The notes under the pieces were generated by a model. The model had not been told where the DNA came from, made no database searches, and saw only the letters and a program-made list of their open reading frames with translations. From contig CM064664.1 in assembly GCA_032717465.1 (NCBI GenBank), positions 1,018,717-1,082,716 on the forward strand: a DNA stretch of 64,000 nt, given 5' to 3'. Positions 55,213 to 64,000 of this stretch are shown here, in pieces. The DNA is from Coenobita brevimanus. Its lineage: Eukaryota; Arthropoda; Malacostraca; Decapoda; Coenobitidae. Positions within the stretch are counted from its first letter, which is position 1; every line of letters starts with the position of its first letter. A program made the translations under genes and the position numbers.

Positions 55213-56507
55213 AATATATTATAGCAAAAACCAATCACACCCCTCACACAAAATGTAAGTTTTTAATACCATTAGTACCGGTAAGTGATTTAAACAGTTA
55301 TTACTGTACTCAAATATGGAACAGTGCACCTACTAGATGTAATTTGCTAACTATTTAAGCATTGTCCTTAATCATTGCTAATCATTATTTTTCTATAAAT
55401 AATCACAGTGAAATGTGATTATAATCATAATCTAATCATAATCACATACAAATAGACAAAATCTAATCATAACCAAAAATACAAAACTCAAGTAATCATA
55501 ATCAAATCATAATCAGAAAAACAAAAAACAAGTAATCATAATTTAATCACAATCAAAAAATATTCCAGACGATATATAATCAAAATCAAATCATAATCAT
55601 TTTTTTTATCATGGCCATGTCTGGTTTTAGTCTGCCGCAGAATTAAGAGATGTTGATCTGCTTTTTAGGTACTGTATTTTAGAGACTCTTTTCTTCTATG
55701 GCATAGTTGTCACAAATGACAGGTATTTTTATTTTACTCTTGAAGAACTGGTTAAGTTATCTTCAAGAGCAAAACAAAAATAGTTTATGAGAAAAATGCC
55801 ACAATAATGTCTTACAATTGTCGGTAAATATTTACAAGTGGACAATACACCCCCAGGTAGTGCAATATATTTTTCTGGCAGTTTTTGATGCGATTCGAAT
55901 GTTTCTGACGTTCATTTTTGTCGGAAATGCCCCTCACCGAACACAATAAAACTAACCAAACCAAACCCAACATACCTAACCTATCTTAGGGGAGTAATAA
56001 TCAATTTCCGAATGGGGTAATGGGGGTTATTTGTGATCCTTAGGGACTATACTATACGATAATGGTGCTAAAATTCCAAAACTGCATATTGTCCACTTGT
56101 AAAATAATACCCAATTGTCTAAAATACCACAAAAATGGATCAAAATCTGGTAATTCTGTGGCTGGCTGAAACTATAATTTTACCACAGCTTGTTTCAGGC
56201 CATTGTGTCAGGTGAACTACCACAGCTATGACTTACACTCACAACCTTTGCCATAATTATCTTGTACAGTTACACTATACACCGGGCCATTACAGCATCA
56301 AATGTGTCAAGTCGGTCAATTAGCCCTTAGTAAATTACCTACAAACACTTCACACAGACTTGAAACATCTCACTAACTGTAAATATACTGATAATGCTAA
56401 TGTTTGCTACAAGGGGGCTTTAAACACCACCAAAATATACCTAGTGAGTTGTCAGTGAAGGTAGCGGGACCTGGGCTGCTCCAAACACACTAACCACCCA
56501 CTACTCT
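55213..56507. other. AT-rich sequence with TAATCA repeats
   Basis: 55365-55605 contains many diverged AATCATAATCA units. The rest is AT-rich without supported genes. Confidence 0.55.
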
Positions 56508-56573
56508 CATTATAAATTTCTCCTATTTACCCTCCTAAACACATTATAAATTTCTCCTATTTACCCTCCTAAA
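56508..56573. repeat. 33-bp tandem duplication
   Basis: CATTATAAATTTCTCCTATT followed by TACCCTCCTAAACA occurs twice in succession. Confidence 0.9.
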
Positions 56574-56734
56574 CATAACATAACTACATACACACCCGCT
56601 CACCTGTATACTTACCTTACAAGTTTGATTCTGTCACTATATCCTGTCAACAGGATTCATACACGGTCTGCTCTCGACTCTTGTTTATATTTTGGTGAAC
56701 AGCTGTGTGAAGGCAACAGATGACGGTCGCCAGC

Positions 56735-57175
56735 CGCATAAAAAGTACGGTACGGTAAATTGATTGACAGTAGGGCACTGTAGCCTGAAAAGGAGTAGGC
56801 CTATAGCAGAGTTGATTGAAAAAAGTAAGGTAGAGTAGATTGAAAAAGGGTACGGTAGATTATATTGGCAACCGCAAAAGGAGTAAGTTAAGATAAAGTA
56901 GACTGATAGCCGCTAAAGGAGTGTTCCCGACTCTTGCAATGAGCTACGTACTCTACCGTACTCCTTTGCCGACTACCGATCTACAGTATTCTGCTCTTGC
57001 AGCGCCCCGAGTATTCTAACACACTTCCTTTGTGACTGTCATCCTACTCTACCATACTCCTTTTGGCGCTGTCAGTCTCCTCTACCGTACTGCTTTTGTG
57101 GCTGTCAATCTGTTATAGGCCTACTCCTTTTTGGCGCTGTCTGTCTACCGTATTCCTGTTGTGGCTGTTGATCGA
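56735..57175. repeat. Palindromically arranged short repeats
   Basis: On the left, units like AAAAGGAGTA and GGTAGAGTAGATTGA lie in one orientation. On the right, TACTCCTTTT and CTCTACC(A/G)TACT with GGCTGTCAATC lie in the other. At least three units each side, 50-60 bp apart. Confidence 0.7.
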
Positions 57176-57359
57176 CGCCACCATAGATCGATAGTCCCCA
57201 GTGTAGAGTAAACCGACAACCTTAAAAACGGCAGAGTTGATAGAGAGCAGTAAAAGCTGGTAGATTTTTTGAGTGAACGAATCCTGTAAATCCCTAAAAA
57301 TGGAGACCGCTGTTCCAGGATGAGAAGGTGCTATGTATCAGAACTAATCGAAATGTTTG

Positions 57360-57360
<1 letters not shown>

Positions 57361-57416
<56 letters not shown>
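57361..57416. repeat. (CA)n microsatellite
   Basis: About 28 CA units. Confidence 0.98.
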
Positions 57417-57417
<1 letters not shown>

Positions 57418-57464
57418 GGGCAGAAATTTGACCATGCTGTGTGGACTTGAACTTTTACAATGCC

Positions 57465-57748
57465 CTCATTAATAATAGTTTTTGCCATGGGCTGATCCTC
57501 AACCCATCCACCAAGTTTGGGTACAATCCGATAAAAACCGCTCAAGTTATCTTATGGCCGGAACTATTCTCACAGAGGAACCCCCAAAGAGAATAGTTCC
57601 TATCATGAGATAACTCAGTTGTTATCCGATTTTAACCAAACTAGGTGGAAGGATTGAGTGACAGCCTAGAACGAAACGTGCTTTTTTTTTTTTTTTTTAA
57701 AGGAAAGTACAGTAAATAAAAGGTAAAGGTTCGAGGGCTAGGTGAAAG

Positions 57749-57785
<37 letters not shown>

Positions 57786-57975
57786 ATCAACTTAGAATTC
57801 ATTATAGATAAACCTGGGGCAAGGCTGGAGGATAAGACTGAAGTGAAGTGACTGGCTCTTGAGGACAAATACTCAGAGGTCAAGGTCACAGGTCAAGGCC
57901 AAAGTCGGTGTGTGTGAGGGGTTATTAAAATAAATCTGTTCTGATAAGATTTTAGCCAAACCTGGTGGAAGGATG
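57465..57975. repeat. AAGGTCA-type dispersed repeat
   Basis: TTATCCGATTTTAACCAAAC, GGTGGAAGGAT and GGTCAAGGTCACAGGTCAAG recur, related to 33070-33720. It is interrupted by a T run (57682-57699) and (GA)n (57751-57782). Confidence 0.7.
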
Positions 57976-58019
57976 ACGATGTAAGATTTGCAAGGTGACG
58001 TTCATTACCAGATCAGCGG

Positions 58020-58020
58020 T

Positions 58021-58061
<41 letters not shown>

Positions 58062-58100
58062 TCATCATTATTATCATTATTATTATTATTATTATTATTA
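58020..58100. repeat. (ACT)n and (ATT)n microsatellites
   Basis: ACT triplets at about 58021-58056, then ATT triplets to about 58100. Confidence 0.95.
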
Positions 58101-58488
58101 ATACGGTGGTAGGTGGTGGCTACCATCATCCACTCACTTGATGTAGTGTTGCCTACTTCTTTCATCACCTTCATCATTCTTTTTCTGTGTCTGTCCTCCT
58201 TTCTTCCTATTTCTCCCATCTTCCCTGTCACTCTTTATTACTCTTCTTTCCTTTTCAGGTGGCTTTACATTGACAAGCCTAATGGTTTCCTGTAAGCCAG
58301 GAAACCATTACAGGAAACCATTTACAACGCTGGTTGGGAACCATAATACCAACACATACGTGTTCCCTACGTGTCAACAAGTGGGTTGGCGGAGGGTTAG
58401 TTCCCCTCCCCGCAAAACCACTAACTTAAAGTCAATCGGCCACCCCTTACGGGATTATGGCGTCTGGCTATAGATAGATAGATAGACT
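58101..58488 (+). mobile_element. SINE-like repeat with LINE-type 3' tail
   Basis: Same order as 54868-55212, with a short internal duplication of GGAAACCATTACA. Ends GGCCACCCCTTACGGGATTA, TGGCGTCTGGC and a TAGATAGATAGA tail. Confidence 0.82.
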
Positions 58489-58499
58489 GATCATCATCA

Positions 58500-58501
<2 letters not shown>

Positions 58502-58537
<36 letters not shown>

Positions 58538-58615
58538 TACCACACTCACTGGCCTGCAATTCTAGACCAAACCAGTGTGGTAGCCAGTGGTCGGGTGTGG
58601 TGGGGCGGGACAGGA

Positions 58616-58646
<31 letters not shown>

Positions 58647-58722
58647 TACCACACTCACTGGGCTGCAATTCTAGACCAAACCAGTGTGGTAGCCAGTGGT
58701 CGGGTGTGGTGGGGCGGGACAG
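58502..58722. repeat. 110-bp tandem duplication containing (ATT)n
   Basis: (ATT)n, ACCACACTCACTGG(C/G)CTGC and GTCGGGTGTGGTGGGGCGGG occur twice in succession. Confidence 0.92.
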
Positions 58723-58847
58723 GAGGGCTGCAAGGAGATGCCAGGGTGTGCAGATATTGCCCCACCATTACACTGATGAGCTGGCCTTCAGGCACGCTGA
58801 TGAATGCACGCTGCTCACTCTGCCCCTCCAACCCAACAAGCACGAGG

Positions 58848-59395
58848 ACGAGGAGGACATGGAGGAGGAGGGAAAAGAGAAAGAAAGAGGAGGAGGAGAG
58901 AGAGAATAAGAGGGAGAAGTAGGAGGAGGAAGAGGAAAAAGGAGGAGGAGGAGGAAGATGGGGAGAAAGAAGGAAAGGAGAAAGGAAATGGGGAAGGAGG
59001 GAAAAGAGAAGGAAGGACAACTAGAGAGAAAGAGAAAGAAGGAGGAGGAGGAGAGAAAAAGTAGGAGGGAAAAGCTGGAGAAGGAAGAGGGAAAGGAGGA
59101 GGAGGAGGAGGAAAGGAGAAAGAAGGAGAAGGGGAAGAGAAAAGAAAAAGAAGGAGGAGGAAGGGAAGGGAAAAAGGAATAATTAGAAGGAGGGAAAACA
59201 ACAAGAAGGAGGAGGACAGAAAGAGGAGGAGGAAGAAAAAGAGAAAGAGAGAGATGGAGGAGGGAAAAGAGAAAGAAGGAGTAGGAGGAGGGAAAAGAGA
59301 AAGAAGGAGGAGGAGGAGGAAGGAAGAGAAGAAGAGAGAAAGAGGAGGGAAGGGAGAAAGAAGGTGAAAGGGAGGAAGAGAGGAAGGTTTATGGT
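58848..59395. repeat. Polypurine tract, about 550 bp
   Basis: The plus strand is almost solely A and G (GGAGGAGGAGGAAAGGAG type). Glu/Lys/Arg-rich plus frames and Phe/Ser/Pro-rich minus frames are composition artefacts. Confidence 0.93.
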
Positions 59396-59462
59396 AAAGC
59401 TTTTTGTCAGTGCTTGTGGTGTCCTGCAGTCAGTAGTCTCTCTCTCTCTCTCTCTCTCTCTT

Positions 59463-59975
59463 CCTAGACGTCTTAACCCCGTAAGAAGTGGCCACAAATA
59501 AATCGCCTCCATGTCGCCCTGTCCCCCGCTATTTCACTGCCCTACCCCCAGCCCATACGCCCCTCTCTCATATAACTTTCCACTCCATCTCATCCACGGC
59601 CTCCCCCTCCCTCTCCCTCCCTCCACCTCACTCACATACACTCTCCTCGTCAGTCTCTTGCTCTCCATCCTCTCCACATGGCCAAACCACCTCAGCGTGT
59701 TTCCCCTAACGCTTCCTATCACATCCACATCCACACCACAACGCTCCTTCACTTCCTCATTTGTCAGTCTCTCTCTCCACATAACTCCACATTATTCTCA
59801 CTCATATACACTCTCCTCGTTAGTCTCTCGCTCTCCATCCTCTCCACATGGCCAAACCACCTCAGTGTGTTTCTCCTAACGCTTCCTATCACATCCACAT
59901 CCACACCACAACGCTTCCTATCACATCCACATCCACACCACAACGCTCCTTCACTTCCTCATTTGTCAGTCTGTC
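59463..59975 (-). mobile_element. RTE-like LINE 3' end, rearranged
   Basis: 3' end at the left next to (CT)n (59431-59461). A segment with CATGGCCAAACCACCTCAG occurs near 59679 and again near 59849, and a 32-bp piece with CCTATCACATCCACATCCAC is doubled near 59885-59945. Confidence 0.82.
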
Positions 59976-60157
59976 TCACAAAAAAATATACCAGGCAACA
60001 AGTAACGATTTATGCGATATCGAGTGGTAATAATTAGCAAGGACAATATTAGACTTATAATAACAGGGCGGCCCATATATCACAATGTGTCGTGTGTGTG
60101 GCAGAAGGATACGTGCCAGAAGATGACCCAGACTTGTTTGGTTGATTGTACACCTCA

Positions 60158-60161
<4 letters not shown>

Positions 60162-60235
<74 letters not shown>

Positions 60236-60309
60236 TACATATAACACATCTATCAGCAGATGAAGATTCCAAGCCTCTCACAGGTTAGGAATAGTGGCTG
60301 GTTGATGGA

Positions 60310-60397
<88 letters not shown>
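60162..60397. repeat. (TC)n(AC)n and (GA)n microsatellites
   Basis: (TC)n about 60163-60212 running into (AC)n to 60234; (GA)n about 60314-60395. Confidence 0.97.
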
Positions 60398-60439
60398 ACC
60401 GAGTCAGTGTGTTCATTTTGCCGTCCCCCCCCAACCGTT

Positions 60440-60590
60440 ATACTGGTTTGCATTATAGTCTCTTTCTACATCCTCTTCACAGCACTTCTTCGTGACTGGC
60501 ATCATATTCTAGTGTTAATGTACTGATAGAGTTATTTCAGGATGAAGATATGGTAATTTTAGGTCAAGTGACTGGAAAAAGAGCCCAGTC
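60440..60590 (+). repeat. Dispersed repeat with GCACTTCTTCGTGACTGGCA
   Basis: Related pieces flank element B on its left and right (complements at 4481-4507 and 6265-6312) and occur near 22680-22770. Confidence 0.65.
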
Positions 60591-60596
60591 GTAACG

Positions 60597-61290
60597 CTGG
60601 AAGCCCCAGCTGGAAGCCCCAGTTGGAAGCCCTCAGTTGGAAGCCCCAGTTGGAAGCCCCCAGTTGGAAGCCCCAGTTGGAAGCCCCAGTTGGAAGCCCC
60701 CAGTTGGAAGCCCCCAGTTGGAAGCCCCCAGTTGGAAGCCCCAGTTGGAAGCCCCAGCTGGAAGCCCCAGTTGGAAGCCCTCAGTTGGAAGCCCCAGTTG
60801 GAAGCCCCCAGTTGGAAGCCTCAGTTGGAAGCCCCCAGTTGGAAGCCCCAGTTGGAAGCCTCAGTTGGAAGCCCCCAGTTGGAAGCCCCAGTTGGAAGCC
60901 CCAGTTGGAAGCCCCCAGTTGGAAGCCCCAGTTGGAAGCCCCCAGTTGGAAGCCTCAGTTGGAAGCCCCCAGTTGGAAGCCCCAGTTGGAAGCCCCAGTT
61001 GGAAGCCTCAGTTGGAAGCCCCCAGTTGGAAGCCCCAGTTGGAAGCCCCAGTTGGAAGCCCCAGTTGGAAGTCCCCAGTTGGAAGCCCCAGTTGGAAGCC
61101 CCCAGTTGGAAGCCCCAGTTGGAAGCCCCCAGTTGGAAGCCCCAGTTGGAAGCCCCCAGTTGGAAGCCCCAGTTGGAAGCCCCAGTTGGAAGCCCCCAGT
61201 TGGAAGCCCCAGTTGGAAGCCCCCAGTTGGAAGCCCCCAGTTGGAAGTCCCCAGCTGGAAGCCCCCAATTGGAAAAAAAAATGGGAGAAA
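60597..61290. repeat. 14/15-bp minisatellite (CAGTTGGAAGCCCC), left part
   Basis: About 48 units alternating 14 and 15 bp. The unit contains no stop in the three plus frames, giving frames of up to 331 codons (GSPSWKPQLEAP repeats) that are not genes. Confidence 0.97.
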
Positions 61291-61454
61291 TGGAGTTCCC
61301 CCGAGCTAAGCCCTGTATTGGACTATATAGCCCCGCTAGGGTTACAGGAGGGAGCTACCCCTCCCGGCACGACAGCCCGGGCGAGGCTCGAACTTGCAAT
61401 CCCCCGATCACAAGTCCAGCGCGCTACCACTGTGCTACCGCGCCCCCCCCCCCC
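61291..61454 (-). mobile_element. tRNA-derived SINE inside the minisatellite
   Basis: The complement begins GGCGCGGTAGCACAGTGGTA (box A context), then TGGACTTGTGATC and GCAAGTTCGAGCCTCGCC (box B). This folds like a degenerate tRNA with a Thr-TGT-like anticodon region. A SINE body and A-rich end follow. Minisatellite units resume immediately after it. Confidence 0.75.
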
Positions 61455-61670
61455 AGTTGGAAGCCCCAGTTGGAAGCCTCAGTTGGAAGCTCCCAGTTGG
61501 AAGCCCCAGTTGGAAGCCCCAGTTGGAAGTCCCCAGTTGGAAGCCCCAGTTGGAAGTCCCCAGTTGGAAGCCCCAGTTGGAAGCCCCCAGTTGGAAGCCC
61601 CAGTTGGAAGCCCCAGTTGGAAGCCTAGTTAGAAGCCCCCAGTTGGAAGCCCCAGTTGGAAGCCCTCAGT
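61455..61670. repeat. 14/15-bp minisatellite, right part
   Basis: Same unit continues for about 15 copies, showing that one array was split by the SINE. Confidence 0.97.
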
Positions 61671-61704
61671 CCCCATCAGACCAAAACCTGAACCCTAACC
61701 TGTC

Positions 61705-61880
61705 CTTATAATACGAGGATGAGATGGAGGGATGGAGTGGAGAGGTATATGAGAGAGGGGTGTGAGCTGAGGGGAGGGCAGCGAAATGGCGGGGGACAGG
61801 GCGACATGGAGGTGATTTGTTTGTGGCCACCCCTTACTGGATTAAGGCGTGTGGCAATAGGTAGATAGACAGACTGACTT
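61705..61880 (+). mobile_element. RTE-like LINE 3' end, plus strand
   Basis: GATGAGATGGAGGGATGGAG ... GATTTGTTTGTGGCCACCCC ... GGCAATAGGTAGATAGACAG. The only plus-strand copy of this LINE 3' end in the window. Confidence 0.88.
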
Positions 61881-62084
61881 TAACATTTTTTCGGTAATAT
61901 ACAACAAACCACACCAAGTTTTGCCAAGTCTTGTATTTTTGATAAATTCCTAAACTTGTACAGATAAATGATGAACCTTGTGTTATACTGTATAGTTATT
62001 GGCTTGGTTGCAGGAGTAAATATTTCCTGAATTATATAACCCCAAATACACCAACCGCTGCCATATTAGCTTTCTCGCGTAACT

Positions 62085-62430
62085 GAAAAGTGGTTAACTC
62101 AAAAAAATAGTTAACTAAAAAAAAATGGTTAATTCAAAAAATGGTTCTCAAAAAATGGTTAACTCAAAAATGGTTAACTAAAAAAATGGTTAACTCAAAA
62201 ACTGGTTAACTCAAAAAATTGTTAACTCAAAAACTGGTTAACTCATAAATGGTTGTCAAAAATTGGTTGTCAAAAAATGCTAACTCAAAAAACGTTAACT
62301 CAAAAAATGGTTAACTCAAAAAATGGTTAACTCAAAAAATGGTTAACTAAAAAATGGTTAACTAAAAAAATGGTTAACTCAAAAAATGGTTAACTAAAAA
62401 ATGGTTAACTCAAAAAATGGTTAATGGCAA
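62085..62430. repeat. 15-16-bp repeat (AAAAAATGGTTAACTC)
   Basis: About 20 imperfect units with variable A-run length; each contains GTTAAC or a variant. Confidence 0.93.
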
Positions 62431-62514
62431 TTTTCCCCAACGTCCTTTTGAAAGGTATTTGAAATTTTCTGCCGCTGAGCTACGTGAAATAAATTGGAAT
62501 AGGACAAACATTTT

Positions 62515-62595
62515 TATGCTTCACCATCCACTCACTGGATGTAGTGCTGCTCTTGGGTGACTGTGCTTTCCTCTCTTCCTTGGTTCTTTCCTGCC
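62515..62595 (+). mobile_element. SINE-like repeat, 5' fragment
   Basis: CCATCCACTCACTGGATGTA and GTGCTGCTCTTGGGTGACT match the start of the 28970 copy. Confidence 0.6.
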
Positions 62596-62721
62596 TGAGT
62601 CAGTCAGTGAGGTGAATGAGGCGTGTCAGCTGAGTAAGATGAGCCAACGAGTAAAATGAGGAAGTAATTGACTGAGGTGAGACAAGGGACAGGAGTGAGT
62701 ATGGTGAATGAGCAAGGGAGG

Positions 62722-63073
<352 letters not shown>

Positions 63074-63261
63074 TAAAGGCAGGAAATAAAAGAGAAATCC
63101 AGCGGGAAAATATTAGGCACAACTAGACAGAGAGCAGAAGAGGATATGAGGAGGGAGGAAAAGAGGAGGGGGAAAGAGAGCAGCTGGAGAGAGAGCAGTG
63201 AGCTGAGGAAAGAGTAAGTGACATTAGGAGAGAGGAAAGGGAAGAATGCTGGGTGACGTTG

Positions 63262-63472
63262 TACAGGTCATCTCTGGAACTGTCTCCCTCTCGCTATATT
63301 TCCTATTGCCTATGATCTCCAGTCTTTCAAACGCAGTGTGTCCAGGCATCTCGATATGAACGCATCTTGAAATTTGCTCTGTTATCTTGTTTTTGTTTTT
63401 CTTAGAGGGAACAGTCTTGCGTGCTCCTGGCCTTTGGTTCCTTCTTTCTTGCATTAAAAATAAAAAAAGGTC
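63262..63472 (+). mobile_element. LINE ORF2 C-terminus and A-rich tail
   Basis: The plus frame reads LELSPS/WNCLP-like then YDLQSFKRSVSRHLDM, the usual end of many LINE ORF2 proteins. It continues into TGCTCCTGGCCTTTGGTTCC and an A-rich tail; same family as 24101-24260 (minus). Confidence 0.65.
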
Positions 63473-63655
63473 AAGTGTTGTTCCTTGAGGGTGTGGGTGA
63501 TGTGGCGGCAGCATCAGAACCTTAGTGTTGGTGGCATACAAGACCCCAGTGTAGAAGTGGCGTAGGGACTGGCTGAGTTACCAGCCACTTTTGTGTTATC
63601 AGTGGCACCACACAATGTTTTTACAGCGTGTATATCCTGCCGCCATTCAACCACC

Positions 63656-63656
<1 letters not shown>

Positions 63657-63722
<66 letters not shown>
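63657..63722. repeat. (TC)n(AC)n microsatellite
   Basis: (TC)n to about 63693 then (AC)n; same junction type as 60163-60234. Confidence 0.97.
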
Positions 63723-63724
<2 letters not shown>

Positions 63725-64000
63725 TCTTCTTCACATTCACTGGTGCAGCTTTCACCGTCTCATTGTTTACTCCTTCTCTTGACACTCACTACTCCTTCAT
63801 GTTACTCTGAACCTTCTTTCCTGCCGCCTTGATACCCTCCTTCTCTCCCACTTCCCTCTCTCTTCTCTTCTTTCTCCTCTCCTATCATCCCTCCCTCCCT
63901 CCCTCCTACCCTATCGCTCCGCCACCCTCGGGCTCGGCCTGGTTCCAGAATTCGAATCCGCACCTGCACCCCAACTGCACTGTTAGAACAACGTTGGCAC

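Noticed and set aside
61380..61447. Functional tRNA-Thr gene
   Set aside because: The tRNA-like head has mismatched stems and is fused to a SINE body and A-rich end, so it is a SINE rather than a tRNA gene.
60623..61632. Long plus-strand frames (228, 331 and 312 codons) of GSPSWKPQLEAP repeats
   Set aside because: They overlap in all three frames and arise from a stop-free 14/15-bp minisatellite. No start context, splice sites or domain.
63900..64000. Possible second tRNA-type SINE at the window edge (ATTCGAATCC near 63950)
   Set aside because: Only a box-B-like string is visible before the window ends.

Overview
The window looks like repeat-saturated nuclear DNA of an arthropod, most likely a decapod crustacean. 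The evidence is: very abundant long di- and trinucleotide microsatellites; many degraded metazoan transposons (Tigger/pogo, piggyBac, hAT, several LINE clades, tRNA-type SINEs); short CCTAA runs matching the arthropod telomere unit; eukaryotic splice-site context; and a 100-N scaffold gap at 20847-20946. Nothing looks bacterial, and there are no operons, rRNA genes or CRISPR arrays. The species assignment is inference.

Layout. 1-2.1 kb: tandem repeats, a fold-back and a TGG/TAG tract. 2.1-8.45 kb: three related roughly 2-kb elements (A minus, B plus, C minus) with conserved ends, each carrying its own array of a short motif. 8.5-10.6 kb: a LINE RNase H remnant, a dispersed repeat and a LINE 3' end. 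11.1-14.3 kb and 18.3-20.85 kb: the same ordered series of minisatellites twice, separated by a purine-rich stretch and a CAT tract. 20.9-22.6 kb: a 48-bp satellite with a 420-bp higher-order repeat. 22.9-24.3 kb: a pogo-type element with an HTH reading frame beside the best host-exon candidate (23936-24082, minus). 24.8-28.8 kb: LINE remnants. 29.2-34.8 kb: the least repetitive stretch, with two candidate minus-strand terminal exons near 31.4-31.8 kb.

34.8-54.7 kb is a transposon graveyard. The clearest part is a nest at 45.1-53.0 kb: a Tigger-type MITE was hit by a piggyBac-like element exactly at a TTAA and by a 3.8-kb Tigger-type element exactly at a TA. Both guests carry further insertions. 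A second copy of the MITE inside the piggyBac supplies the empty-site sequence for the TA insertion. 54.8-64 kb holds SINE-like repeats sharing the 3' tail of the local LINE, palindromic short repeats, purine tracts, a 14/15-bp minisatellite interrupted by a tRNA-type SINE, and long CA/GA microsatellites.

Almost all coding signal belongs to dead transposons. No complete host gene is visible. Most long reading frames in the minisatellites are by-products of repeat units that lack stop codons.
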